Of a DNA stretch of 64,000 nucleotides, positions 53,979-62,804 are shown in pieces. How positions within the stretch are numbered: the first letter of the stretch is position 1; each line of letters starts with the position of its first letter. Under the pieces are notes generated by a model. That model saw nothing but the letters and a program-made list of their open reading frames with translations. It was not told the origin of the DNA and searched no databases. The stretch comes from Streptomyces albus subsp. chlorinus. Lineage in GTDB: Bacteria; Actinomycetota; Actinomycetes; Streptomycetales; Streptomycetaceae. The DNA is taken from assembly GCF_013302895.1 (NCBI RefSeq), contig NZ_VJOK01000001.1, forward strand, positions 3,468,393 through 3,532,392, given 5' to 3'. The position numbers were made by a program, and so were the translations under genes.

Positions 53979-55151
53979 ATGGGCCATGCCGACACCCTGC
54001 TCGCCATGGGCGGCGCGTTCGTCGCCGCCGCTGTCCTCGCCCGCCTCGGCAACCGCATCGGCCTGCCGACCATCCCCCTGTTCATCCTGGCCGGGATCCT
54101 CCTCGGCCCCCACACCCCCGGCTACGTCCTCGTCGACGACCCGCACCAGTTGGAGATGCTCTCCGCGCTCGGACTGGTCCTGCTGCTCTTCTACCTCGGC
54201 CTCGAGTTCCACCTGGAGGACCTCAAGGCGGGCGGGCGGAAGATGGCGCTCGCCGGTGGCCTCTACCTCGCGCTGAACGTCGGCGCCGGCCTCGGCTTCG
54301 GCTTCGCCCTCGGCTGGGGCACCTCGGAGGCCCTCGTCCTCGCCGGGGTCCTGGGCATCTCGTCCTCGGCGATCGTCACCAAGACCCTGGTCGACCTGGG
54401 ACGCCTGGGCAATCCCGAGACCAAGCCGATCCTCGGCATCATCGTCGTCGAGGACATCTTCCTCGCCCTCTACCTGGCCGCGCTCCAGCCCGTGCTGACC
54501 GGTGCCGACACCATGGGAACCGCGCTCGGGCACATCGCCAGGGCCTTCGCCTTCCTGGTGGTGCTGGGGCTGGCCGCACGGTTCGGCACGCGCCTGATCG
54601 GTACGCTGTTCGCCACCCGGGACAACGAACTGCTCGTCATCTCCTTCCTGGGCGCCGCCGTGCTGGTCGCGGGCGTCGCGGAGGAGTTCGGCGTCGCCGA
54701 CGCCATCGGCGCCTTCATGGTCGGCCTGATGCTGGGCAACACCACCTCCGCCGACCGCATACGCGAACTCGTCCACCCCCTGCGGGACGCGTTCGGCGCC
54801 ATCTTCTTCTTCGCCTTCGGCCTGTCCATCGGCCCCGGGGACCTGCCCGAGGTACTGGTTCCCGTACTGGCGGCCGTGGCGCTGACCCTCGTGACGAACC
54901 TGCTGGCGGGCATCGGCACCGCCAGGATCTACGGTTTCGGCCCGGGGCCCACGGCGAACGTGGCCACCACCCTGCTGGCCCGGGGCGAGTTCGCCCTCGT
55001 CCTCGCCACCATGGCCGCGACCGCCGGCCTCGACCACCGCCTGGCCCCCTTCATCGCGGGGTATGTGCTGATCCTCGCCGTGCTCTCCCCCCTCGCCACG
55101 GGCCAGACCCACCGCCTCACCCGCCACCTCGCCCCGGTGCGGGCGGTCTAG
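53979..55151 (+). CDS. CPA2-family cation:proton antiporter
   Basis: A 390-residue membrane protein of the monovalent cation:proton antiporter-2 (KefB-like) group, with about twelve helices. Motifs include GLPTIPLFILAGILLGPH, LLLFYLGLEFHLEDL, LGISSSAIVTKTL and GIIVVEDIFLALYLAAL with an intramembrane Glu-Asp pair. It lacks the C-terminal TrkA-N domain of full KefB, as many actinobacterial forms do, and no TrkA-C partner gene is adjacent. It probably exports K+ or Na+ in exchange for protons. ATG 53979 is favoured by GGGG eight bases upstream; GTG 53973 is close. Confidence 0.88.
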   Translation: MGHADTLLAMGGAFVAAAVLARLGNRIGLPTIPLFILAGILLGPHTPGYVLVDDPHQLEMLSALGLVLLLFYLGLEFHLEDLKAGGRKMALAGGLYLALNVGAGLGFGFALGWGTSEALVLAGVLGISSSAIVTKTLVDLGRLGNPETKPILGIIVVEDIFLALYLAALQPVLTGADTMGTALGHIARAFAFLVVLGLAARFGTRLIGTLFATRDNELLVISFLGAAVLVAGVAEEFGVADAIGAFMVGLMLGNTTSADRIRELVHPLRDAFGAIFFFAFGLSIGPGDLPEVLVPVLAAVALTLVTNLLAGIGTARIYGFGPGPTANVATTLLARGEFALVLATMAATAGLDHRLAPFIAGYVLILAVLSPLATGQTHRLTRHLAPVRAV

Positions 55152-55177
55152 GGCCTCCCTTTCTCCCCGTCCCTCGT

Positions 55178-55218
55178 ACAGCTGACCCCCGCCCTCACAT
55201 CGGGCGGGGGTCAGCTGT
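55178..55218. terminator. Strong bidirectional terminator
   Basis: A perfect 17-bp stem ACAGCTGACCCCCGCCC / GGGCGGGGGTCAGCTGT with a 7-base loop, midway between the convergent antiporter and DedA genes. Confidence 0.9.
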
Positions 55219-55249
55219 CGTCTGCCGGAGGGGGCCGCGGCCGGAGCGC

Positions 55250-56674
55250 TCAGCGACGGGCGTGACGGCCCCGGCCCGGCCGGTTCTGGTCCGAGGGGTC
55301 CTGGGGCGCCGACGGGCCCTGGTATGTGCCCTCGTCACCGCCGTACGGCGCCTCGGGCACCTCCCCGCCGTAGGGGCTCTCCTGCGGAGCGCCGCCGTGC
55401 GCGCCCTGGTGGGCCGGCCCGCCGTCGTACGGGTCCGGTGCCTGCGGGGCGGGTGTCTGCTGGGGCCGGGCGCCTCCGTACGGGCCCGGCTGTATGGGGC
55501 CGCCGTCGCCGTAGGGCGCGCCGATGCCCTCCGGGGGGAGGGCGCCTCCATAGTTCTGGCCGCCGTGGTGCTGGTGGCCGTGGTGCTGGCCGCCGTGGGC
55601 GTGGTTCCCGTATCCCTGGCCGCCGCCGTGCCCCTGACCACCCTGGCCCTGGTAACCCTGGCCCGCCCCGCCCTGACCGCCGTGGCCCTGGTAACCCTGG
55701 CCCATCTGTCCCGGATGGCCGTGGGCCTGGCCGCCGTGGGCCTGCTCGCCGTACGGGCCGGGGGTGCTGCCGCCCGGGCCTCCCTGGGCGCCCGGTGTGC
55801 CCGGTGCTCCATGGGTGCCCGGGGCTCCATGGGTGCCGGGAGTGTGCGCAGTGCCAGGGGCGGGCGGGGTGCCCGGTGTGCCCGGCATTCCGTAGGCACC
55901 GGCACCGCCCGGGGCGCCGGGAGCACCGGGGGCACCCGGTGCGCCAGGGGTGCCGTAGCCGGGGCCGTAGGCGGTGTGCTGGGCGCTGCCCGGCGTCGGG
56001 GGGTGGGTGTTGTCGTCGTCGGAGGGGCCGTGCGAGGAGTCGGCGCTCGTGGCGGGGCTCTTGCGGCGGCTGCGCAGGTACTCGATCACGATCGGGACGA
56101 CCGACAGCAGCACGATGCCGACCAGGATCATCTCGATGTGCTTGTGCACGAAGTCGACCTGTCCCAGCGCGGCGCCCAGCAAGGTGACGCCCGCTCCCCA
56201 CAGCGTGCCGCCGATGATGTTGAAGAGGACGAACGACCGGTACCGCATGCCGCTGACACCGGCGATGATCGGGGTGAACGTCCGCACGATCGGCACGAAC
56301 CGGGCCAGCACCAGCGACTTGGGGCCGTGCTTCTCGAAGAACTCGTGCGCCTTCTCGACGTTCTCCTGCTTGAAGAACCGCGAGTCCGGCCGCCGGAAGA
56401 GCGCCGGTCCCACCTTCTTGCCGAACAGATATCCCGCCTGGTCGCCCAGGACGGCCGCGAGCACGATCAGCAGGCACATCAGCCACAGCGACATGTGCAG
56501 CTGGTCGGTGACGATCAGCAGCCCCGTGGTGAACAGCAGCGAGTCGCCCGGCAGGAAGAAGCCGATCAGGAGGCCCGACTCCGCGAAGACGATCGCCAGG
56601 ATCCCGACGGGGCCGAAGGTCTGGATCAGGAAGTCCGGATCCAGCCAGCTGGGTCCAAGTGCGAGATTGGTCAC
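55250..56674 (-). CDS. DedA-family membrane protein with collagen-like tail
   Basis: A 474-residue protein. Residues 1-205 are a complete DedA/VTT domain: FAESGLLIGFFLPGDSLLF, LGDQAGYLFG, the signature FARF-like VLARFVPIVRTFTPIIAG, and the final NIIGGTLWGAGVTLLG. DedA proteins are undecaprenyl-phosphate or phospholipid flippases/transporters in other bacteria. The remaining 270 residues are disordered: Gly-x-Pro collagen-like runs (GAPGAPGAPGAPGG), then Gln/Gly/His-rich repeats (GQGYQGQGGQGHGGG; HHGHQHHGGQ). Such a tail is far longer than in typical DedA proteins. GTG 56674 has AGGAG six bases upstream. Confidence 0.9.
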   Translation of the reverse strand: MTNLALGPSWLDPDFLIQTFGPVGILAIVFAESGLLIGFFLPGDSLLFTTGLLIVTDQLHMSLWLMCLLIVLAAVLGDQAGYLFGKKVGPALFRRPDSRFFKQENVEKAHEFFEKHGPKSLVLARFVPIVRTFTPIIAGVSGMRYRSFVLFNIIGGTLWGAGVTLLGAALGQVDFVHKHIEMILVGIVLLSVVPIVIEYLRSRRKSPATSADSSHGPSDDDNTHPPTPGSAQHTAYGPGYGTPGAPGAPGAPGAPGGAGAYGMPGTPGTPPAPGTAHTPGTHGAPGTHGAPGTPGAQGGPGGSTPGPYGEQAHGGQAHGHPGQMGQGYQGHGGQGGAGQGYQGQGGQGHGGGQGYGNHAHGGQHHGHQHHGGQNYGGALPPEGIGAPYGDGGPIQPGPYGGARPQQTPAPQAPDPYDGGPAHQGAHGGAPQESPYGGEVPEAPYGGDEGTYQGPSAPQDPSDQNRPGRGRHARR

Positions 56675-57142
56675 AGAAGGGCTCCTGAGCAGGGGCGCGA
56701 GTCGGGGGTGCCTCCCGGCCGGGGGCTGGGGAGGGTGCGCTGACGGCACGTGAGGCTGTATCGGACGCTACACGCTACCAACGTGCCCCCGCCGCCCACC
56801 GTTCCCGAGCCCACGAGCACCGGGCCGTCCCGTCCACGTCGCGTCCACGTCCCGTCCACGTCCGTCCGCCCACCGGGCGTCCGCGCCCAGTACCCGTACC
56901 CGTACCCGCACCCGCGTCTCGTCCGCGTCTGTTGCCGGAGTTCGCGTCCCCGTCTGTGCCCGGGTCCGCATCCGCGCCGCGTCCGCCCGGGCGTCTCCGG
57001 GCGGACGCACCGCGCACAGGCGTTCCCTCGGGGCCGGGCGCCCGCTAGCTTCCCTCTCACCGAGTCCGCGGGTCCGTCACCGGACGCACCCGGACATGGA
57101 GCACCACACGCCGAACAGCCGTTCCTCGAAAGGACCACGACT

Positions 57143-58810
57143 GTGTCCGTACCGCTCCGTTCCGCCTCCTGTCTGCGCGCCTTCCGCAGGAGATCCGTCG
57201 CGGCCCTCGCCGCGACCGCCCTCGCCACCCCGCTCGCCCTCGCCTCCGCCACCACCGAAGCGGCCGCCGCCCACGCCTCCCCCGCCCGGGACAGCGCCGC
57301 GGCCCAGGCCGGGAAGCGGGTCCAGGAGGGTGACAAGCTCGCCAGGAAGCTGGTGCGGCGCACCACCGCGAAGGGCGCCGCACGGCACCTGAAGGCGCTC
57401 AGCGCCATCGCCGGGGCCAGTGACGGCCACCGGGGCGCGGGTTCCCGGGGCCACGACCGTTCCGCCGCGTACGCGGGTGCCCTCCTCAAGGCGGCCGGCT
57501 ACAAGGTCTCCTTCCAGAAGTTCGACTTCACCTACCGCGAGACCCTCGCGGAGAAGCTCACGGTGCTCTCTCCCGAGCAGCGTGACGTCCCGCTCACGCT
57601 GATGACGTACACCAAGAGCACGCCGGAGGGCGGCATCGAGGCGCCCGTGGCCGTCGTCCCCGTCGACGCGGACGGTTCCAGCGGCTGCGAGGCGGGCGAC
57701 TACGCGGGCGGCGCCTACCAGGGCAGGATCGCCCTGATCAAGCGCGGTGGCTGCTCGTTCGCCCAGAAGCAGGCGGTGGCGGCCGACGCGGGCGCGGTCG
57801 GCGCGGTGGTCTACAACAACGAGGAGGGCGCGCTCAACGGCACCCTCGGCGATCCCGACGCGGCCCGCATCCCGACCGGGGGCATCACCCGGGCCGACGG
57901 CGAGGCGCTCGCCGAGCAGGCCGGGAAGGGCGGCTCCTTGGGCGTCACCGTCAACCTGGAGGTGCGCGAGCACCAGGAGGTGCGCACCACGCACAACGTG
58001 CTGGCCGAGACCCGCGGCGGCGATCCGGACAACACCGTGATGCTCGGCGCCCACCTCGACTCCGTCCCCGAGGGGCCCGGTATCAACGACAACGGCTCGG
58101 GCTCGGCCGGCATTCTGGAGACCGCCCTCCGGCTGGCCGAGGCCGGCCACAAGGGCGAGCACACCAGCAAGCACGCCAACAAGGTGCGCTTCGCGCTGTG
58201 GAGCGCGGAGGAACTGGGCCTGCTCGGGGCCGAGCACTATGTGGCGCGGCTCCCCGCCGCCGAGCGGAAGAAGATCGCGCTCTATCTGAACTTCGACATG
58301 ATCGCCAGTCCCAACTTCGGGATCTTCGCGTACGACGGTGACGACTCCGACGGCACGGGCTCCGGCCCCGGTCCGGAGGGTTCCGCGGCGCTGGAGAAGG
58401 ACCTGGTGGACTTCATGGCCACCCGCGGTCTGGAGACCCGGGGCAAGGACTTCGACGGCCGCTCCGACTACGGCCCGTTCATCGAGGCGGGCATTCCCGC
58501 AGGCGGTACGTTCACCGGCGCCGAGGGCGTCAAGACCGCCGAGCAGCAGAAGCTGTGGGGCGGTACGGCGGGTGAGGCGTACGACTCCTGCTACCACCAG
58601 TCCTGCGACACGGTGAAGAACGTCGACATGCGGGCGTTCGACGCCAACGTCAAGGCCATCGCCAACGCCGTCGGCCACTACGCCTGGGACACCGGCGCGC
58701 TGCCGGACGGTGCCGACCGTCCGGCAGCGGGGCGGCCGGCTCCGGCGAAGGGGACCGGGTCGTCGCCCAGCGCGTACGGCCCGTACAAGGGGGCGCACCT
58801 GCTGCGCTAG
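57143..58810 (+). CDS. Secreted M28 aminopeptidase with PA domain
   Basis: A 555-residue exported zinc peptidase. A signal peptide (RRRSVAALAATALATPLALASA) spans about 13-45. A protease-associated domain lies at about 150-260 (DYAGGAYQGRIALIKRGGCSF). The M28 catalytic core carries the metal ligands in GAHLDSVPEGPGINDNGSG near 302, SAEELGLLG near 354 and CYHQSCDT near 483. It resembles the S. griseus aminopeptidase group and should release N-terminal residues outside the cell. GTG 57143 follows AAAGGA by eight bases. The gap before it contains GTCCACGTCCC and CCCGTACC short repeats near 56830-56910. A long palindrome follows the gene. Confidence 0.93.
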   Translation: MSVPLRSASCLRAFRRRSVAALAATALATPLALASATTEAAAAHASPARDSAAAQAGKRVQEGDKLARKLVRRTTAKGAARHLKALSAIAGASDGHRGAGSRGHDRSAAYAGALLKAAGYKVSFQKFDFTYRETLAEKLTVLSPEQRDVPLTLMTYTKSTPEGGIEAPVAVVPVDADGSSGCEAGDYAGGAYQGRIALIKRGGCSFAQKQAVAADAGAVGAVVYNNEEGALNGTLGDPDAARIPTGGITRADGEALAEQAGKGGSLGVTVNLEVREHQEVRTTHNVLAETRGGDPDNTVMLGAHLDSVPEGPGINDNGSGSAGILETALRLAEAGHKGEHTSKHANKVRFALWSAEELGLLGAEHYVARLPAAERKKIALYLNFDMIASPNFGIFAYDGDDSDGTGSGPGPEGSAALEKDLVDFMATRGLETRGKDFDGRSDYGPFIEAGIPAGGTFTGAEGVKTAEQQKLWGGTAGEAYDSCYHQSCDTVKNVDMRAFDANVKAIANAVGHYAWDTGALPDGADRPAAGRPAPAKGTGSSPSAYGPYKGAHLLR

Positions 58811-58852
58811 TTCCTCGTCCGGCGTTCGTCGTCCCGCGTTCCTCGTCCCGCG

Positions 58853-58903
58853 CGCCATCCCGGTCTTGTTGTCCACAGGCTGTGGACAACAAGACCGGGA
58901 TGG
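58853..58903. repeat. 51-bp perfect palindrome with two DnaA boxes
   Basis: A 25-bp arm (58853-58877), one central base and its exact inverse (58879-58903). The inner part is TTGTCCACA (58868-58876) facing TGTGGACAA (58880-58888), two exact streptomycete DnaA boxes in inverted orientation. As RNA it would form a very stable hairpin after the M28 gene and could serve as terminator; as DNA it could bind DnaA. Confidence 0.85.
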
Positions 58904-59022
58904 CCTCCGCGTGGCCGGGCGTCACCGTCCGGCCACGCACTGCCCACCTTCCCCCCGCCTCACCGGTCGATCGTCCGGATTGCTCCACCGTCGCGAGGCT
59001 GCGCCCGGTACCGGTGGCCCGG

Positions 59023-59028
59023 TAGGCT
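59023..59028 (+). promoter_or_regulatory. -10 element TAGGCT, leaderless start
   Basis: TAGGCT is six bases before the GTG of the VapB-like gene, consistent with a leaderless transcript. No clear -35. Confidence 0.5.
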
Positions 59029-59034
59029 TTCCGT

Positions 59035-59331
59035 GTGATCTTCAAGCGAATCGGAAACGGGCGGCCGTACCCCGACCACGGCCGGGAGAGCACCCGTCAG
59101 TGGGCGGATGTGGCCCCGCGACCGGTGCGCCTTGACCAGCTCGTCACCACCAAGGGCCAGCTCGATCTGGAGACCCTCCTCGCGGAGGATTCGACGTTCT
59201 ACGGCGATCTGTTCGCCCACGTCGTCAAGTGGCAGGGGGACCTCTATCTGGAGGACGGCCTGCACCGCGCGGTACGTGCGGCCCTGCAGCAGCGCCAGGT
59301 ACTGCACGCGCGCGTGCTGGAGCTGGACTGA
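59035..59331 (+). CDS. Small conserved protein (VapB-like by annotation habit)
   Basis: A 98-residue soluble protein beginning IFKRIGNGRPYPDHGRES, with LDQLVTTKGQLDLETLLAED and a C-terminal helix LHRAVRAALQQRQVLHARVLEL. Near-identical proteins are widespread in streptomycetes beside the LytR_C and upp genes and are, from memory, often labelled VapB-family antitoxins. There is no toxin gene next to it here, so that label is doubtful. The GTG start is preceded by a -10 element at six bases and no ribosome site. Confidence 0.8.
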   Translation: MIFKRIGNGRPYPDHGRESTRQWADVAPRPVRLDQLVTTKGQLDLETLLAEDSTFYGDLFAHVVKWQGDLYLEDGLHRAVRAALQQRQVLHARVLELD

Positions 59332-59447
59332 CGGCGTCCGCGGACCCGTATCCGGGACGACCGGGCACACCCTCCGGTGTTCCCTCGAACGAGTGAGCAT
59401 GCCGACGAGCCGCTGATCATCTGGTAGGCAGTACGGCCCTTGGCCAT

Positions 59448-59453
59448 TACTCT
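59448..59453 (+). promoter_or_regulatory. -10 element TACTCT, leaderless start
   Basis: TACTCT lies six bases before the ATG of the LytR_C gene, the same arrangement as for its upstream neighbour. Confidence 0.45.
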
Positions 59454-59459
59454 GCGCAC

Positions 59460-60191
59460 ATGAGCATGCTCACTCCCCCGGGCCTGGGCGGGAAGTACCG
59501 CATCAAGGGTGATCGTTACCCGCGTATGCGCAGGCCACGGCGCCGGGGGAGAAGGATCGCCGCCGCGACGGCCGCCGTGCTGGCCGTCTCCGTCCTCGGC
59601 TGGGGCACGCTCCAGCTCGTGGACGCCTTCTCCGCCGACGAACCGGACGACGCCGCGGCCACCGTCCGCACCGCGCACGGCGACTGCGCCACCCCGGCCG
59701 CCTCCGCCGGCACCGCACGCGACGGCGACGCCGCCCATGGGCGCCTCCGGGCCCGGTCCGGTACCGCCCGGACCCGGCCGTCCTCCCGGCTCCCCGCACC
59801 CGGCTCCCTCACCGTCAACGTCCTCAACGCCACCTCGCGCAGCGGCCTCGCCCAGGACACCGCCGACGCGCTGGAGAAGCGCGGCTTCAAGGTCGGCGAG
59901 GTGGACAACGCGCCCGCCTCACTCGACGGGAAGGTCCGCGGGGCAGGCGTCCTCCTCGGCGCACCCGGCGCCGAGTCCACCGCCCGCCTCAAGGTCCTGG
60001 CCACCCAGCTCAAGGGCGCGGACATCCGCCGCGACAAGGGCCGGCACAGCGCGGAGGTCGATCTCGTGCTCGGCAAGGGCTTCACCAAGCTGACGGGCGC
60101 GAAGAAGGCCCGTGCGGCACTCGCCGCCCTGGCGAAACGGGCACGGTCCCACCCCGCGCCCACCGGCACCCTCGCCACCACCGGCTGCTGA
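59460..60191 (+). CDS. Membrane-anchored LytR C-terminal domain protein
   Basis: A 243-residue protein with a basic N-terminus, one membrane helix at about 33-55 (AAATAAVLAVSVLGWGTLQLV), a disordered linker, and a LytR_C domain at about 115-215 (VNVLNATSRSGLAQDTADALEKRGF, then VLLGAPGAESTARLKVLA and EVDLVLGKGF). The domain is found at the end of LytR-CpsA-Psr cell-wall ligases and alone in actinobacteria; its ligand is unclear. It sits between the VapB-like gene and the convergent upp, the usual streptomycete order as I remember it. Confidence 0.9.
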   Translation: MSMLTPPGLGGKYRIKGDRYPRMRRPRRRGRRIAAATAAVLAVSVLGWGTLQLVDAFSADEPDDAAATVRTAHGDCATPAASAGTARDGDAAHGRLRARSGTARTRPSSRLPAPGSLTVNVLNATSRSGLAQDTADALEKRGFKVGEVDNAPASLDGKVRGAGVLLGAPGAESTARLKVLATQLKGADIRRDKGRHSAEVDLVLGKGFTKLTGAKKARAALAALAKRARSHPAPTGTLATTGC

Positions 60192-60722
60192 GGCCCACCG
60201 CCGGCTGCCGGGGAGGCGGCGATGTTGACCGGGGGCCGGGAGCCGGGCACGGGTTGCCAGGGCCGGTGGCCGCCGGGAGCCGGACGGAACGGGGCCGGGA
60301 CGGGACCCGGGGCCGGGGGCCGGGGGCCGGGGCCGGGGCCGGAAACAGGGCCGCATCGCAGCCGGTTGACGTTCCGGACGGAACCCGGACGACGTGCGCG
60401 CGGAAGCCTGTGCCGTGTGGGGCGCGGCCGTGTACGGCAACAGCCGTTGCGGCAACGCCGGGCCCGCACCGGGGCAGGTCGTATCCGCCCATACCAACCG
60501 GTCGGTCCGCCGACACGACCACCCACCCACCCCCGCCCGCCCGGTCCGCCGACCCCCGCCACGGGGCACAGCCGTTGGACGTCGACACGGGACGCACGGG
60601 GAGGCACCGCCGCCGGACGGAGCCGTCGGCACGGTCACGGCCCCCAGAGGCGGGTCGGCGTCGTCAGGGGGCGTCCGGGGCGTAAGAGGCAGCAGAGGCG
60701 GCAGAGGCGGCAGGGACGGTCG
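60192..60722. other. Gap between LytR_C gene and upp
   Basis: No supported gene. It contains GGGCCGGGGGCCGGG runs near 60300-60350, the small palindrome CGTTGCgGCAACG near 60443-60455 and GGCAGAGGC repeats near 60690-60710. No strong terminator hairpin is obvious. Confidence 0.45.
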
Positions 60723-61358
60723 TTAGCCGGCCGTCCCGTACATGCGGTCGCCCGCGTCTCCCAGCCCCGGCACGATGAAGCCCTGCTCGTCGAGGCGCTC
60801 GTCGACGGAGGCGGTCACCACGGTCACCGGCGTACCGGCCAGATCGCGTTCCATGACGGCCACGCCCTCGGGGGCGGCCAGCAGGCACAGCGCCGTCACG
60901 TCGTCGGCGCCGCGCCGGATCAGTTCCTTGATGGCGGCGACGAGCGTGCCGCCCGTGGCCAGCATCGGGTCCAGGACGTAGACCTGGCGGCCGGACAGGT
61001 CGTCCGGCATCCGGTTCGCGTATGTCGAGGCCTGGAGGGTCTCCTCGTCGCGGATCATGCCGAGGAAGCCCACCTCGGCCGTCGGCAGCAGCCGGACCAT
61101 GCCCTCCAGCATGCCGAGCCCGGCGCGGATGATCGGCACGACCAGCGGCCGGGGCCGGGAGAGCTGCACACCGGTCGTCCCCGTCACCGGCGTGGTGATT
61201 CCGACCTCCTCCACGCGCACATCGCGGGTGGCCTCGTACGCGAGCAGCGTCACCAGCTCGTCCGCCAGGCGGCGGAAGGTGGGCGAGTCGGTGCGCGCGT
61301 CACGCAGCGTGGTGAGTTTGTGCGCGACGAGGGGGTGGTCGACGATCTGCAAACGCAC
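60723..61358 (-). CDS. upp: Uracil phosphoribosyltransferase
   Basis: A 211-residue type I phosphoribosyltransferase that makes UMP from uracil and PRPP in pyrimidine salvage. The PRPP-binding loop [15 protein letters not shown] is near 128-142, and the uracil-binding C-terminal [13 protein letters not shown] is intact. Normal length. GTG 61358 has GGAGG five bases upstream, the best ribosome site in the window. It is convergent with the LytR_C gene; upstream lies the accessory stretch at 61.4-63.4 kb. Confidence 0.96.
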   Translation of the reverse strand: MRLQIVDHPLVAHKLTTLRDARTDSPTFRRLADELVTLLAYEATRDVRVEEVGITTPVTGTTGVQLSRPRPLVVPIIRAGLGMLEGMVRLLPTAEVGFLGMIRDEETLQASTYANRMPDDLSGRQVYVLDPMLATGGTLVAAIKELIRRGADDVTALCLLAAPEGVAVMERDLAGTPVTVVTASVDERLDEQGFIVPGLGDAGDRMYGTAG

Positions 61359-61569
61359 AACATCCTCCAAGGGTCTAAACGGCAATGAAGGCCGCACTGC
61401 GACCCTGGGACTCCAGATTACCGAGCTCCCGAACACGGCCGCTGACCGACCGATCGCCGCGGTTTCGCCGGGATGTTCGGGGGCTGCCCAAGGGCCGCTG
61501 ACCCCTCCGGAGGACACCAGGCATCTCACGAAAGAGCCTTGGCGGTGGCATGAGGAGCATGAAGGACCT

Positions 61570-61604
61570 CCCTCTGTATCGAACCCTCCGTTCGATACAG
61601 GGGG
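61570..61604 (-). terminator. Hairpin after the unknown gene
   Basis: A 15-bp stem CCCTCTGTATCGAAC / GTTCGATACAGGGGG with one T-G pair and a CCTCC loop, 52 bases beyond the stop codon of the unknown gene and upstream of upp. Its AT-rich middle is unlike the surrounding DNA. Confidence 0.75.
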
Positions 61605-61655
61605 TCATAGCCACCAGACTGTCCCCGAACCGTCGCAACGGCCCGGGGACCAGCT

Positions 61656-62204
61656 TCAGCTACCTACGGAAGATGTCCCCGTGTTTGAGGTGCCCACAGC
61701 GACCAGCACACTGGCCTTCACCGCGCACGACTGCCGGAGTGCCTCGGTGAACAGTTCGGCCAGCCATGCCGCGGTGTTCGCGTTCCATCCTTGAACGGTG
61801 CAGTCGAAGCTCAGGCAGTGGTCGCCGCTGGGCACTTCCTGTAGACGCTCGTGGCCGGTGGGCCGGGTGGCGACCCCTTCGATGAAGGCATTGGCGTCGG
61901 CCCCTGCCCCGGGACGGCATGCGAGGTGCCCCTGGGCGAGGTCCTCCACTGTCGCCGCGAGCTTATCGGCCCGTACCGAGTCCGGGAGCCCTTCCAGGCG
62001 GACCCGCACCGCGCGTTCGGGCTGCCGGAAGGCGGTCAGCTCCTGCCACTCGGCCATGGAGGCGAGTGCTGCCCGGGCATCGACCGCTGCTTCCATGGGC
62101 ACCAGACCGTTGATGCCATCATCCACCTCCGCTACATCGTCCTGATGCCAGTGCTCGATCACAGCGGCATCGACATCCACGACCCCGTGAAGGCCGAGAA
62201 ACAT
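61656..62204 (-). CDS. Unknown protein in accessory stretch
   Basis: A 182-residue soluble protein I do not recognise. It begins MFLGLHGVVDVDAAVIEHW, has a mixed alpha/beta look (AVRVRLEGLPDSVRADKLAATVEDL) and a C-terminal helix LAELFTEALRQSCAVKASVLV. There is no signal peptide or membrane segment. The start has AGGGCGGAG immediately upstream, and the gene ends at a good hairpin, so it looks like a complete transcription unit. Codon use is less GC-biased than in upp. It lies beside a decayed secreted-protein gene, suggesting an acquired segment between upp and the tadA neighbourhood. Confidence 0.6.
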   Translation of the reverse strand: MFLGLHGVVDVDAAVIEHWHQDDVAEVDDGINGLVPMEAAVDARAALASMAEWQELTAFRQPERAVRVRLEGLPDSVRADKLAATVEDLAQGHLACRPGAGADANAFIEGVATRPTGHERLQEVPSGDHCLSFDCTVQGWNANTAAWLAELFTEALRQSCAVKASVLVAVGTSNTGTSSVGS

Positions 62205-62311
62205 CTCCGCCCTCGTGCTCTCTCCCGCCACCCTGTTATGTGGCGGTCGTTTGCGCCTCACCGCTGCCTCCACGCCGACGTTCTTCCGCTCCGGTCATGG
62301 TTTCGCTTATT

Positions 62312-62804
62312 TCACACCTTGCAGCGTCGCGTGACACCCTTTGTATTGAGCTGCCTAGGCGAGTCGGCGTAACCAATGATGTCGACACCGACCTTCGTGC
62401 GGAACCTGTCCTTCGTGGTTCAGTTCTTGCGCTTCTTCCGAGCGTTGGCCCGCTTTCCGGTCCCCGGCTTAACGGTCCGGACTCCCTTCGCTACGGTCTT
62501 CCACTTCGACCGCTTGTGTGCCTGAAGCCAGACCGTGACTTTCGCCTTCCCGGCAGGGCCGCTCTGCTTGATCCACCATCCGTGAACCGACACCTCGCCA
62601 CGGGTCACGTGTGCGTCGTCACCATGGGTGGTGAAGAAATTGATGGGCGACCTGCCGTAGGACGAAGCGGGCACCGAGCCATCGGCGACAACGGTGCTCT
62701 GTTCGCTGTTCACCGTTGGCTCTGCGGCGGAAAAGCCTGAGCGGTCACCCCGTGAACAAGAATGCGGCAGCCAGGCCCACCGAAACGCTGCGCTTAATCT
62801 GCGT
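62312..62804 (-). pseudogene. Decayed gene for small secreted protein
   Basis: Remnant of a secreted protein of about 160 residues. A signal peptide reads QIKRSVSVGLAAAFLFTG, then needs two single-base corrections (near 62745 and 62729) to continue VTAQAFSAAEPTVNSEQ. The mature part holds RGEVSVHGWWIKQSG and KVTVWLQAHKRSKWKTVAKG. An in-frame TGA at about 62420 follows KKRKN, and the frame then continues VGVDIIGYADSP to the end. Where a start ATG would be expected there is ACG. The longest intact piece (62420-62713) could still be translated from a GTG but would lack a signal. Confidence 0.75.

Noticed and set aside
59035..59331. Toxin-antitoxin pair
   Set aside because: No PIN-domain or other toxin gene is next to the VapB-like gene; it looks like a conserved solitary gene.
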